The notes beneath the pieces are model-generated. The model was not told where the DNA came from. It saw nothing but the letters and a program-made list of their open reading frames with translations, and ran no database searches. Positions 1-6,997 of a stretch of 25,389 bases of DNA are shown here, one piece after another (position 1 is the first letter of the stretch; each line of letters opens with the position of its first letter). A program made the position numbers and the translations under genes. The stretch is from Candidatus Omnitrophota bacterium (GTDB lineage Bacteria > Omnitrophota > Gorgyraeia > JABMRG01 > JAFGKX01). The stretch is taken from assembly GCA_016928375.1 (NCBI GenBank), contig JAFGKX010000158.1, positions 1 to 25,389 on the forward strand. Direction: 5' to 3'.

Positions 1-1
1 C

Positions 2-1090
2 AATGCTATTTTCGAAGCGCTTGCGCTGGTTAAATGGTACGCAAGAGAGCATGTGCTTCTTTGCCTTGTGCCGGCTTTTTTCATCGCCGGCGCTATTTCA
101 GTATTTGTCAGTCAGGCGTCCGTAATGAAATATTTCGGGGCAAAAGCGAACAAATTCTTATCATATGGCGTTGCTTCTGTTTCAGGCACGATATTGGCAG
201 TATGTTCCTGCACGGTATTGCCGCTTTTTGCCGGTATTTATCAAAGAGGCGCAGGCCTTGGCCCCGCCGTTGCATTTCTTTATTCGGGCCCTGCTATAAA
301 CGTTCTTGCGATAATTTTGACTGCGCGTATACTTGGCTGGCAGCTTGGCCTGGCACGCGCGATTGGGGCAATCGTGTTCAGTATTGTTATAGGCCTGCTG
401 ATGCATTTGATTTTTTTGAAAGAGGAAAAGGCGCGCCATGCGAACGGTAATTTTAACACAGGCGAAATAAAAGATGCCCGCTCTTTGGGAAAAACGATTA
501 TATATTTTGCTTCAATGATTGCCTTTCTGATTTTTGCCAACTGGAGCAAGCCGCTTGGAGAAGGCCGCTCGTTGTGGTTTTTGCTTTATCAATATAAATG
601 GTGGATTGCCGGGTTTTCTTTACTTAGCCTGGCTATTATATTGTTTAAGTGGTTTAAAAAAGATGAATTGAAAGAATGGGTTTACGCAACATGGGGATTT
701 GCTTTACAGATATTGCCGCTGCTTTTAGCCGGCGTTCTTATTTCCGGATTTCTTTTGGGCCGCCCGGGCCATGAAGGTGTAATTCCGTCAAGGTTTGTGG
801 CGGCGCTTGTAGGCGGTAATTCCCTGTTCGCGAATTTCTTCTCATCGATTGTCGCCGCTTTTATGTATTTTGCTACGCTTACCGAAGTGCCGATTTTACA
901 GGGGTTAATCGGATCCGGCATGGGTAAAGGCCCTGCCCTGGCACTACTGCTTGCGGGCCCGGCATTAAGCCTGCCGAGCATGCTTGTTATGCGCAGTATC
1001 GTGGGGGCAAAAAAGACAATTGTTTATGTTTTGCTGGTTGTGGCTGCGGCTACTATAAGCGGTATGATTTTTGGCTGGATTGTGAAGTAA
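2..1090 (+). CDS. YraQ/ArsP-type (DUF318) membrane permease, 5' end cut by window
   Basis: Polytopic inner-membrane permease of the COG0701 family. Members export metals or, as ArsP, trivalent organoarsenicals. The reading frame is open to the window edge. The GTG at 53 is internal, because family-like sequence (NAIFEALALVKWYAREH) precedes it, so the true start lies upstream. The hallmark segment CSCTVLPLFAGI followed by RGAGLGPAVAFLYSGPAIN is at about 191-300. A related half recurs near 820-990 (GGNSLFANFFSS, then KGPALALLLAGPALSLPS), giving the usual two-fold layout of about eight to ten helices. A charged cytoplasmic loop lies at about 415-480. The stop is 12 bases before an ArsE-like gene, so it is probably the first or second gene of an arsenic-type operon. 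The family call is firm; the substrate is inferred from neighbours. Confidence 0.85.
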   Translation, partial: NAIFEALALVKWYAREHVLLCLVPAFFIAGAISVFVSQASVMKYFGAKANKFLSYGVASVSGTILAVCSCTVLPLFAGIYQRGAGLGPAVAFLYSGPAINVLAIILTARILGWQLGLARAIGAIVFSIVIGLLMHLIFLKEEKARHANGNFNTGEIKDARSLGKTIIYFASMIAFLIFANWSKPLGEGRSLWFLLYQYKWWIAGFSLLSLAIILFKWFKKDELKEWVYATWGFALQILPLLLAGVLISGFLLGRPGHEGVIPSRFVAALVGGNSLFANFFSSIVAAFMYFATLTEVPILQGLIGSGMGKGPALALLLAGPALSLPSMLVMRSIVGAKKTIVYVLLVVAAATISGMIFGWIVK

Positions 1091-1102
1091 CGGAGGGACA
1101 AG

Positions 1103-1342
1103 ATGAAAATTGAGATTTTAGGCATGGGTTGTATAAAATGCAAAAGATTATATGAAAACGCTCAGGCTGCGGTAAAAGAACTGAATGCGCAGGCAGAGAT
1201 AGTAAAAGTAGAAGATATACATAAGATTATGGATTATGGTATTATGACAACGCCCGCAATTGTGATAGACGGTAAGGTAAAAGCCGCAGGCAGAATCCCT
1301 GCGTCTGAGGAAATAAAAAAATGGATTACAGAAGAAAAATAG
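1103..1342 (+). CDS. arsE: ArsE-like small thioredoxin-fold protein
   Basis: A 79-residue thioredoxin-like protein of the small redox-active disulfide family. It has an N-terminal CxxC (C10-I-K-C13, in MGCIKC) and a cis-proline context, MTTPAIVIDG, with P51. It is cytoplasmic, with no signal peptide. GGAGG at 1092-1096 gives a good ribosome site for the ATG at 1103. Proteins of this kind sit beside DUF318 permeases and ArsF/ArsG proteins. In Shewanella the ArsE-ArsF pair has been linked to reduction of nitroaromatic arsenicals. Here it probably passes electrons to the neighbouring ArsF or keeps a thiol metal carrier reduced. Its 3' end overlaps the next gene by 22 bases. The fold is firm; the ArsE name rests on gene order. 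Confidence 0.75.
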   Translation: MKIEILGMGCIKCKRLYENAQAAVKELNAQAEIVKVEDIHKIMDYGIMTTPAIVIDGKVKAAGRIPASEEIKKWITEEK

Positions 1343-1782
1343 CGCGGATAAAAAATTATTCGTACATGATAATTATTATATTGGTTACGTGCCTTTTTGG
1401 CGTAAACGCCGAATCCGCGCAAAACCCTAAAACCAAGCCTGCGGATTTTGTGAATGTTTATTATTTTCACGGTAATTTTAGGTGCACCAATTGCCACAAT
1501 ATTGAGCAGTATACCAAAGGAACTGTTGAAAAATACTTTCAGAAAGAATTGGACAGCGGCAAGGTCATTTTTAAGGCAATCAACGTAGAGATAAAAGGCA
1601 ATGAGCATTTCGCGGATGATTATCAGCTGTATACAAAATCCGTTGTTTTATCTTTGGTCAAAAACGGTAAAGAAATAAAATACGATAATCTTACCAAGGT
1701 GTGGGAATACCTGGGAAACAAAGCCGCCTTTTGCCAATACATAAAAAGTGAAGTGGAAAAATACCTCAAGGAGCTTAAGTGA
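1321..1782 (+). CDS. arsF: ArsF-like exported CxxC protein
   Basis: A 153-residue protein resembling the ArsF family (nitrophenyl-compound nitroreductase subunit). Residues 1-30 form a signal peptide or anchor: a basic n-region (DYRRKIARIKNYSY), a hydrophobic core (MIIIILVTCLFG) and a VNA cleavage-like end. The mature part begins near residue 31. The VYYFHGNFRC55-T-N-C58 segment is a redox or metal-binding CxxC in a thioredoxin-like setting. Start 1321 is kept because it supplies the basic n-region; an internal ATG at 1366 would leave none. The gene overlaps both neighbours, by 22 bases upstream and 4 bases downstream, so translation is probably coupled. Enzyme activity on organoarsenicals is inferred from the family and not visible in sequence. 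Confidence 0.72.
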   Translation: MDYRRKIARIKNYSYMIIIILVTCLFGVNAESAQNPKTKPADFVNVYYFHGNFRCTNCHNIEQYTKGTVEKYFQKELDSGKVIFKAINVEIKGNEHFADDYQLYTKSVVLSLVKNGKEIKYDNLTKVWEYLGNKAAFCQYIKSEVEKYLKELK

Positions 1783-2453
1783 TTATATTAACAGCCGTTT
1801 GGCTTGGCATACTTACATCCATAAGCCCCTGCCCGCTGGCTACCAATATCGCGGCAATCTCATTTTTGTCCAAAAAAATAACTCACCCATTGGCAGTGCT
1901 GTTATCCGGCATTTTCTACACTATCGGCAGGATGCTGGCATATGCGGCAGTAGGGTTTCTGATAATAAAGTCTTTGTTGAGCGTGCCTGAGGCGGCGAAT
2001 TTCCTGCAAAAATATATGAACAGGGCATTGGGCCCGATTTTGATCATTGTGGGAATTTTTTTACTGGATATAATTAGATTCAATATACCGAGCCTTATTA
2101 TTTCGGAAAAACATAAAAATAAACTTGGCGAATCAGGCTCATTCGGCGCCTGCGTTTTGGGATTTTTATTCGCGTTGTCTTTTTGTCCGGTTTCAGCGGC
2201 GTTATTTTTTGGAAGCCTTATACCGTTGTCAATTAATAATAAACTTGGCCTTGCACTGCCGCTTATTTACGGAATAGGCACTGCCTTGCCGGCATTGATA
2301 TTTGCTGTCGCTATTGCCGCCGGCGTTACTTCATTGGACCATTGGTTTCATAGGGTAAGCAGGCTTGAGGCATACGCGAGAAAAATTACAGGAATGATTT
2401 TTATAATAACAGGCGTGTATTATATACTGAAAATATGGCTGGTTCTCATATAG
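1779..2453 (+). CDS. arsG: ArsG-like efflux permease (CcdA/DsbD transmembrane superfamily)
   Basis: A 224-residue, six-helix-type membrane protein. It has the duplicated Cys-Pro signature of the CcdA/LysE-like superfamily: SISPCPLATNIAAI (C18) and ALSFCPVSAALFFGSLIPL (C136). This matches the ArsG family of aromatic aminoarsenical efflux permeases. The other possibility is a CcdA-like thiol transporter feeding electrons to the exported ArsF-like protein, and the paired cysteines allow either. It starts at GTG 1779, overlapping the arsF stop in a GTGA, with AAGGAG at 1768-1773. It ends an ArsP-ArsE-ArsF-ArsG run and converges on the minus-strand gene at 2589-3602. Confidence 0.75.
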   Translation: MIILTAVWLGILTSISPCPLATNIAAISFLSKKITHPLAVLLSGIFYTIGRMLAYAAVGFLIIKSLLSVPEAANFLQKYMNRALGPILIIVGIFLLDIIRFNIPSLIISEKHKNKLGESGSFGACVLGFLFALSFCPVSAALFFGSLIPLSINNKLGLALPLIYGIGTALPALIFAVAIAAGVTSLDHWFHRVSRLEAYARKITGMIFIITGVYYILKIWLVLI

Positions 2454-2530
2454 TCAGTCAATGCCGTAAGGCCCAAACAGCAAAATCCCCCGCACGCGCA
2501 TCCTAACACTTAACCTAAAGTATAAATAAT

Positions 2531-2570
2531 GCCTCAGTAGGCGTATGCCCTTCGGCCGATGGCCGTTATT
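2531..2570. terminator. Weak hairpins between convergent genes
   Basis: The 135-base gap between the convergent genes has two short hairpins. GCCT-cagt-AGGC lies at 2531-2542 and CGGCC-gat-GGCCG at 2553-2565. The second is followed by TTATT rather than a true T tract. They may help end the ars transcript but are poor as intrinsic terminators. Confidence 0.25.
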
Positions 2571-2588
2571 AAAAATGAAAAAATAAAA

Positions 2589-3602
2589 TTATTCCCTTGT
2601 CTTTAAGAGCTCAAGCAAGGTAGCGGAGTTTTTGGATATATCGCAGCCGAGGGTGAAGGTATAGGTTTTCGATTTTGATATAACTTTTGCGGCGTTTCTA
2701 AAGCGCGAATATAAAAGCCCGGTTTTCCCAAGAAGCTCCCAGGGGCTTTTTTGCAGAATAAATTCCACTCCCTGATATAACCCCAAACCAATAACCGAGT
2801 TTTTTACAAATTCTCCGAAAGCTTTGGATTTCGAGGCAGGTGTTATTTTCGATTCATTGCCCAAAGACCGCTCGCCGAGCAGTATTATCCACGGTTTAGA
2901 CGCCTTGTCAGAGATTTTATCCTTAAATGCCTCTATGTCTATTAAATATTTTGGCTCAAACTCCATTCTTTTTACGAATGTTAAATATTTTTCATCGACA
3001 AAAAATGGTTTTTCTTCGCAAGATACGCCTATCCTGATGGGAAACGGCAGTATATTGGAATTTTTATCTATCAAGGGCGAGTCTTCTGATATAAGTTTCA
3101 CATTTTTTTCTTTAAGCAGATTAAGTAAAAGTGTGGTTTTGCCGCCGCCTTTAGGCAGAAGTATTAAAACAGCTTTTCCGTTTATATCAAGCCCCAGGCC
3201 ATGAACCCTATGTATTGATTTTGAATCAAGGTATTGCCCGACAATAGACATTATGGTCAGATATGCCATCTCATGGCTTAAGTACTCGTCGTCGCTGTAT
3301 ATGCTGTACAGCGATTTAGAGGTGTCTATGATAGATAAACCTTTGCCGAAATAATCTATATAGCTTATATTGCCCTGTCTGTAGCATATATTTCTCGGGG
3401 TGTATACAGAAGCAGTGACAGAAGGGAGGTTTTTGTAATCGGGCGCTTTTAGAAAAATTTCAATTTTAACCTGCGCGTCAGTATTTTTGGATTTAAAAAA
3501 CGAAAAATCCTTTTTTACAGCCTCTATTGTTTGAGCAGAAGAGCTTTTTATTTCCACGCCTAAGCCGTAAAAAGATAATTTTATCGCAGCGTTTTCGTTC
3601 AT
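2589..3602 (-). CDS. HPr-kinase-like P-loop protein
   Basis: A 337-residue soluble protein. The central part resembles the C-terminal domain of HPr kinase (HprK) and similar small-protein kinases. A strand-turn HRVHGLGLDINGKAVLI (131-147) leads to a Walker A-like loop, LLPKGGGKTTL (148-158), in which the usual first Gly is replaced. An acidic ISEDSPLID segment (171-179) sits where HprK has its Walker B-like aspartates. The N-terminal 120 residues look like a separate alpha/beta domain of the kind seen in HprK-like proteins of unknown role. No HPr gene lies nearby, so the substrate is unknown. It is the only convincing minus-strand gene in the window and diverges from the Rrf2 gene. Confidence 0.6.
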   Translation of the reverse strand: MNENAAIKLSFYGLGVEIKSSSAQTIEAVKKDFSFFKSKNTDAQVKIEIFLKAPDYKNLPSVTASVYTPRNICYRQGNISYIDYFGKGLSIIDTSKSLYSIYSDDEYLSHEMAYLTIMSIVGQYLDSKSIHRVHGLGLDINGKAVLILLPKGGGKTTLLLNLLKEKNVKLISEDSPLIDKNSNILPFPIRIGVSCEEKPFFVDEKYLTFVKRMEFEPKYLIDIEAFKDKISDKASKPWIILLGERSLGNESKITPASKSKAFGEFVKNSVIGLGLYQGVEFILQKSPWELLGKTGLLYSRFRNAAKVISKSKTYTFTLGCDISKNSATLLELLKTRE

Positions 3603-3610
3603 GATGTTTT

Positions 3611-3639
3611 ATAGTAGCATAAAGCTGATGATTTGACAA
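3611..3639 (-). promoter_or_regulatory. Sigma-70-type promoter of the HPr-kinase-like gene
   Basis: On the minus strand, -35 TTGTCA (3639-3634), a 17-base spacer and -10 TACTAT (3616-3611). The expected start site near 3604 is only about 2 bases before the ATG at 3602. No Shine-Dalgarno is visible, so the mRNA may be leaderless. Confidence 0.6.
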
Positions 3640-3656
3640 CTTTTTCCTATTTCCTA

Positions 3657-3684
3657 TTGACAAAAATCTATTATGATGTATAAT
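3657..3684 (+). promoter_or_regulatory. Consensus sigma-70 promoter of the Rrf2-cysK operon
   Basis: A perfect -35 TTGACA (3657-3662), a 16-base spacer and a perfect -10 TATAAT (3679-3684). Start of transcription is expected around 3690-3692. A strong core promoter overlapped by an operator is typical of a repressed gene. Confidence 0.8.
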
Positions 3685-3716
3685 TACTACTAATTCGATA
3701 GAAATAGTAGTAATTA
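3681..3716 (+). promoter_or_regulatory. Perfect inverted repeat, probable Rrf2 operator
   Basis: TAATTACTACTA (3681-3692) and TAGTAGTAATTA (3705-3716) are exact 12-base inverted complements separated by 12 bases. The left arm covers most of the -10 box and the predicted start site. The right arm ends just before the regulator's Shine-Dalgarno. The position suggests repression by blocking RNA polymerase, most likely autoregulation by the Rrf2 protein encoded next. It could also fold as an RNA hairpin, but most of the left arm would not be transcribed. Confidence 0.7.
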
Positions 3717-3729
3717 AATGAGGCGCAAA

Positions 3730-4167
3730 ATGAAGCTTTCGACAAAAGGCCGCTATGGTACAAGGCTTATGCTGGATCTGGCTATTCATTATAATAACGG
3801 GCCTGTTTTATTGAAAGACATAGCGAGGCGCCAGGCGATTTCAGAAAAATACCTGGGCCAGCTTATAAGGCCGCTTATGACAGCTAAGCTTGTTAAAAGC
3901 TCGCGCGGCGCGCACGGCGGATATTTTCTGGCAAAGCCGCCTAAAGCAATATCGCTTGCGGATATAATGGAACCCCTGGAGGGCTCTTTAGCTATCGTAG
4001 AGTGCATAGATACCCCAGGCATATGCCCTCGTGTAAAACATTGCGTTACCAGGGAAATATGGAAAGAGATTACCGATAAGGTGATTGATACGCTGAAAAA
4101 TTTTACTTTGCAGGATTTAGTAGCAGGCCATAACAAAAAACATAAAAATTTAATATATAACATTTAG
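3730..4167 (+). CDS. Rrf2-family transcription regulator with Cys triad
   Basis: A DNA-binding regulator of the IscR/NsrR/CymR family, 145 residues from ATG 3730 (MKLSTKGRYGTRLMLDLA). That start is preferred over ATG 3718 because it matches the family N-terminus and has GAGG at 3719-3722. The winged helix covers residues 1-75, including SEKYLGQLIRPLMTAKLVKS and GAHGGYFLAKPP. C92, C99 and C105 (ECIDTPGICPRVKHC) match the cluster-binding cysteines of IscR/NsrR. The cysteine regulator CymR lacks them, so this protein may sense Fe-S status, redox or NO. It is followed 9 bases later by cysK, implying control of sulfur assimilation. The dyad at 3681-3716 is its likely site. Confidence 0.88.
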   Translation: MKLSTKGRYGTRLMLDLAIHYNNGPVLLKDIARRQAISEKYLGQLIRPLMTAKLVKSSRGAHGGYFLAKPPKAISLADIMEPLEGSLAIVECIDTPGICPRVKHCVTREIWKEITDKVIDTLKNFTLQDLVAGHNKKHKNLIYNI

Positions 4168-4176
4168 AGGTGCGGG

Positions 4177-5097
4177 ATGAAAATAGCAAGCGATATAACA
4201 AAGTTGGCAGGCAATACTCCGTTAGTCAGATTAAATAAAATTGCAAAAGGCGCCGGCGCTGTTATTGCGGCAAAACTGGAATTTTTCAATCCATGCTCCA
4301 GCATAAAAGATAGAATAGGTGTAGCTATGATAGAAGATGCTGAAGCAAAAGGCCTTATTAAACCCAACACAGTAATAATAGAGCCGACCAGCGGCAACAC
4401 CGGTATCGCGCTTGCTTTTGTATGCGCTGCCAAAGGATACAGGCTTATTTTGACAATGCCGGAAACAATGAGTATCGAAAGAAAAACCTTGCTTAAAGCG
4501 CTCGGCGCCGAGGTTGTGCTGACCGCGGGAAAAGACGGCATGAACGGCGCTGTGGAAAAAGCGGAAGAACTGGCCAAAAAAAATAAAAACTATTTTATGC
4601 CGCAGCAATTTAAAAATCCAGCAAATCCCGAAATACACAAAAAGACAACGGCCGAAGAGATATGGCGCGATACTGACGGAAAAATAGATGTTCTGGTCTC
4701 AGGCGTCGGCACAGGCGGCACAATAACCGGAATAGCCAAGGCAATAAAAAAACGAAAGCCTTCTTTTAAGGCTATCGCTGTTGAGCCGGAAGATTCGGCT
4801 GTGTTATCCGGGGAAAAACCCGGTTCGCATGGCATCCAGGGCATAGGCGCGGGTTTTATTCCGGATGTGCTTGACAGAAAGATAATAGATGAGATAATTA
4901 AGGTAAAAAATGAGTCTGCCATAGAGACTGCTCAGGCGCTTATGAAGAAAGAAGGCATTTTAGCCGGTATATCATCCGGCGCCGCGGTATGGGCAGCGCT
5001 TGTTATCGCGAAAAACCCGGAACATAAAAATAAACTTGTTGTGGTTATTTTACCTGATACCGGAGAAAGGTATCTGAGCACGGAATTATTTAAATAA
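4177..5097 (+). CDS. cysK: Cysteine synthase (O-acetylserine sulfhydrylase)
   Basis: A PLP enzyme forming cysteine from O-acetylserine and sulfide in the cytoplasm. Its 306 residues are typical of CysK. Visible landmarks are K44 in NPCSSIKDRIG (Schiff-base lysine), TSGNTG at 69-74 (substrate loop), VSGVGTGGTITGIAK (phosphate-binding glycine loop), and GISSGAAVWAAL and LPDTGERYLST near the C-terminus. ATG 4177 follows AGAGGTG at 4166-4172. It is the second gene of the Rrf2-led operon and precedes a homocysteine-type sulfur enzyme, so the operon is about moving sulfide into amino acids. No serine acetyltransferase is in the window. Confidence 0.96.
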   Translation: MKIASDITKLAGNTPLVRLNKIAKGAGAVIAAKLEFFNPCSSIKDRIGVAMIEDAEAKGLIKPNTVIIEPTSGNTGIALAFVCAAKGYRLILTMPETMSIERKTLLKALGAEVVLTAGKDGMNGAVEKAEELAKKNKNYFMPQQFKNPANPEIHKKTTAEEIWRDTDGKIDVLVSGVGTGGTITGIAKAIKKRKPSFKAIAVEPEDSAVLSGEKPGSHGIQGIGAGFIPDVLDRKIIDEIIKVKNESAIETAQALMKKEGILAGISSGAAVWAALVIAKNPEHKNKLVVVILPDTGERYLSTELFK

Positions 5098-5114
5098 GTC
5101 CGCCGAAGGCGGAC
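5098..5114 (+). repeat. Short perfect palindromic stem between cysK and the next gene
   Basis: GTCCGCC-gaa-GGCGGAC forms a 7-bp stem with a 3-base loop. It begins directly after the cysK stop and ends one base before the AGGGAG ribosome site of the next gene. With no T tract it is not an intrinsic terminator. It looks like a dispersed palindrome or an mRNA-processing or stability hairpin. Confidence 0.6.
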
Positions 5115-5126
5115 AGGGAGAACTAA

Positions 5127-6335
5127 ATGGCAAAGACTATACGTGAAATAAATGAAAAGATAAAAAAAGGCAAGGCAGTAGTAGTGACTGCCGAAGAGAT
5201 AATCGATATTGTTAAGAAAAAAGGCGTAAACAAAGCAGCCAAAGATGTGGATGTTGTAACATGCGGAACCTTCGGGCCTATGTGCTCGTCAAGCGCCTAT
5301 ATTAATGTAGGCCATACCAGGCCAAAAATAAAATTAGGCGGCGGAAAAGTGACAATAAATGATGTGCCTGCTTACGCAGGGCTTGCGGCAGTGGATTTGA
5401 TTATAGGAGCGACCGCTATACCTGATGATGATCCCCGAAATAAGGTGTTTCCCGGTGAGTTTAAATACGGCGGCGCGCATGTGATAGAAAGCCTGGCTGC
5501 GGGAAAAGACGTTAAATTAATAGCTACCGCTTATGGCACGGACTGTTATCCCGGTAAAAAAATAGAAACCTTTATAAACATAAAAGATTTAAATGAGGCA
5601 GTATTATTTAACCCAAGAAACAGCTATCAGAATTACAATGTGGCTGTTAACGCGCATAAAGATAAGCCCATATATACTTATATGGGCACACTGCGCCCTA
5701 ATATAGGAAATGCCAATTACTGCTCTGCCGGGCAATTATCGCCGCTTCTTAAAGACCCTAATTATAAAACAATCGGCATAGGCACAAAGATATTTTTGGG
5801 CGGCGGCGTAGGTTATGTCGCGTGGTGGGGCACACAGCATAATCCGCAGGTAACAAGAAAGAAAAACAACATACCGCAGGCTCCGGCAGGCACTATCGCG
5901 GTTATAGGGGACCTTAAACAAATGTCTTCCAAATGGCTTGTAGGTGTTTCTATGTTGGGCTATGGTGTAAGTTTAAATGTCGGCATAGGAGTGCCTATAC
6001 CTATTTTGGATGAACAGATATGCGCCGCGGCAGCTGTAAAAGACGAGGAAATATTCGCCCAGATAGTGGATTACAGCCGTGATTATCCCGAAGGAAACAA
6101 AGGCTCTTTAGGCGAGGTAAATTATGCCCAGCTTAGAAGCGGAAAGATTACCATAAAAGGCAAACAGGTGCCGACCGGATCGCTTTCCAGTTACTCTAAA
6201 GCTGTTGAAATAGCTAATACCTTAAAGCAGTGGATCAAAAAAGGCGACTTTTTGCTGACAGAACCTGTGGCGAAATTGCCTGATAATAAATCCGGCTACT
6301 CGTTTAAGCCATTGCCGCTAAGGCCAATAGTGTAG
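5127..6335 (+). CDS. Homocysteine biosynthesis (HcyBio/DUF39) sulfur-incorporation protein
   Basis: A 402-residue protein of the HcyBio family (COG1900). In methanogens and other anaerobes it makes homocysteine from aspartate semialdehyde and sulfide without O-acylhomoserine. Characteristic stretches are VTCGTFGPMCSSSAYINVGH with C46 and C53, YGTDCYPGKK with C140, GTKIFLGGGVGYVAWWGTQHNP, and a C-terminal KPLPLRPIV. C53 and C140 probably correspond to the two essential cysteines of the archaeal enzyme. There is no C-terminal CBS pair, and the NIL-domain ferredoxin that usually accompanies the family is not adjacent. The one-cluster ferredoxin at 7328 may substitute. AGGGAG at 5115-5120 supports the start. 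Its place after cysK fits sulfide assimilation. Confidence 0.85.
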   Translation: MAKTIREINEKIKKGKAVVVTAEEIIDIVKKKGVNKAAKDVDVVTCGTFGPMCSSSAYINVGHTRPKIKLGGGKVTINDVPAYAGLAAVDLIIGATAIPDDDPRNKVFPGEFKYGGAHVIESLAAGKDVKLIATAYGTDCYPGKKIETFINIKDLNEAVLFNPRNSYQNYNVAVNAHKDKPIYTYMGTLRPNIGNANYCSAGQLSPLLKDPNYKTIGIGTKIFLGGGVGYVAWWGTQHNPQVTRKKNNIPQAPAGTIAVIGDLKQMSSKWLVGVSMLGYGVSLNVGIGVPIPILDEQICAAAAVKDEEIFAQIVDYSRDYPEGNKGSLGEVNYAQLRSGKITIKGKQVPTGSLSSYSKAVEIANTLKQWIKKGDFLLTEPVAKLPDNKSGYSFKPLPLRPIV

Positions 6336-6336
6336 C

Positions 6337-6873
6337 ATGAAAGTGCTTGGAATCAATGCAAGCGGCAGAGAAAACGGAAATTGCCGCATCTTGCTCGATG
6401 AAGCGCTAAAAGGCGCGAAATCTAAAGGCGCGCAAACAGAGCTTATTTTTTTAAACAGCCTTAAAATCTCTCCCTGGCGCGAAAAATTACCCAAAGATGA
6501 TATGCCTAAACTAGAGCAGAAGATATTGAAGGCAGATGTGATTATTCTTGCTTCTCCGATATACTTCGGCTCATTAAGCGCTCAAGGCAAAGCAATGATA
6601 GACCGCTGTCAGGCACTTTGGGAGCGCAAGAACCTGCGTAAAGAGGCCTTAAGAAAAAATAAAGCAAAGGCCGCGCTTATATGCGTTGAGGCGTCTAACA
6701 GGGAAGACTTTTTTAAAAACGCAGAACAGATTGCAAGAAATTTCTTCGCGGTGATAGAAGCGCAGTGCTGCGCTACCTTATTTTGCGCAGGGCTGGATGA
6801 ACCTAAGGCTGTTTTGAAGCGCCCGGAATTTTTGAACAAGGCATATGATTTAGGGAAAAATCTGTTGCCATAA
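6337..6873 (+). CDS. Flavodoxin-fold NAD(P)H-dependent FMN reductase, Fe-S loop missing
   Basis: A 178-residue cytoplasmic flavoprotein of the NADPH-dependent FMN reductase / iron-sulfur flavoprotein superfamily. The FMN phosphate loop is GINASGRENGNC (5-16) and the flavin-edge motif is ASPIYFGSLSAQGKAMIDRCQALW (72-95). In many relatives the stretch before the DDM motif has a compact set of cysteines for a 4Fe-4S cluster or disulfide. Here it is shortened to ISPWREKLPKDDM (44-56) with no cysteine, so that cluster is absent. ATG 6337 begins one base after the previous stop, so translation is probably coupled. It likely supplies electrons in the sulfur operon, but no substrate can be read from the sequence. 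Confidence 0.8.
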   Translation: MKVLGINASGRENGNCRILLDEALKGAKSKGAQTELIFLNSLKISPWREKLPKDDMPKLEQKILKADVIILASPIYFGSLSAQGKAMIDRCQALWERKNLRKEALRKNKAKAALICVEASNREDFFKNAEQIARNFFAVIEAQCCATLFCAGLDEPKAVLKRPEFLNKAYDLGKNLLP

Positions 6874-6893
6874 TCAAACGAGTAATATATAAT
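6865..6893 (+). promoter_or_regulatory. Promoter for the small-protein/ferredoxin transcript
   Basis: -35 TTGCCA (6865-6870), a 17-base spacer and -10 TATAAT (6888-6893). Start of transcription is expected near 6900, about 10 bases before the structured leader at 6910. The -35 box overlaps the end of the preceding gene. Confidence 0.65.
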
Positions 6894-6909
6894 ATAGCCT
6901 TCAATAATG

Positions 6910-6990
6910 GTCCCTCGCTAATGTAAAATGCTCGCACCTGCTCGCATTTTAATATTGCTCGGGACAATTTTAACTTCGTAAAAATTGGAG
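6910..6990 (+). promoter_or_regulatory. Structured 5' leader RNA, copy A
   Basis: The outer helix is GTCCC (6910-6914) with GGGAC (6961-6965). It continues through an internal motif TCGC (6915-6918) opposite GCTC (6957-6960), where G-C and C-G pair and T/C and C/T oppose. The inner helix is TAAAATGC (6924-6931) with GCATTTTA (6944-6951), capped by the same TCGC-acct-GCTC motif (6932-6943). A third hairpin, CAATTTT (6965-6971) with AAAATTG (6981-6987), ends at the GGAG ribosome site. Copies B (7240-7321) and C (24961-25063) share the layout. Confidence 0.7.
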
Positions 6991-6997
6991 AACATTT

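Noticed and set aside
34..450. A 138-codon + strand frame starting at 34
   Set aside because: It overlaps the permease in another frame and encodes an Arg/Cys/Phe-rich shadow peptide.
5098..5126. The cysK-downstream hairpin as a transcription terminator
   Set aside because: No T tract follows the stem and the next gene starts 13 bases later with a good ribosome site, so readthrough is expected.
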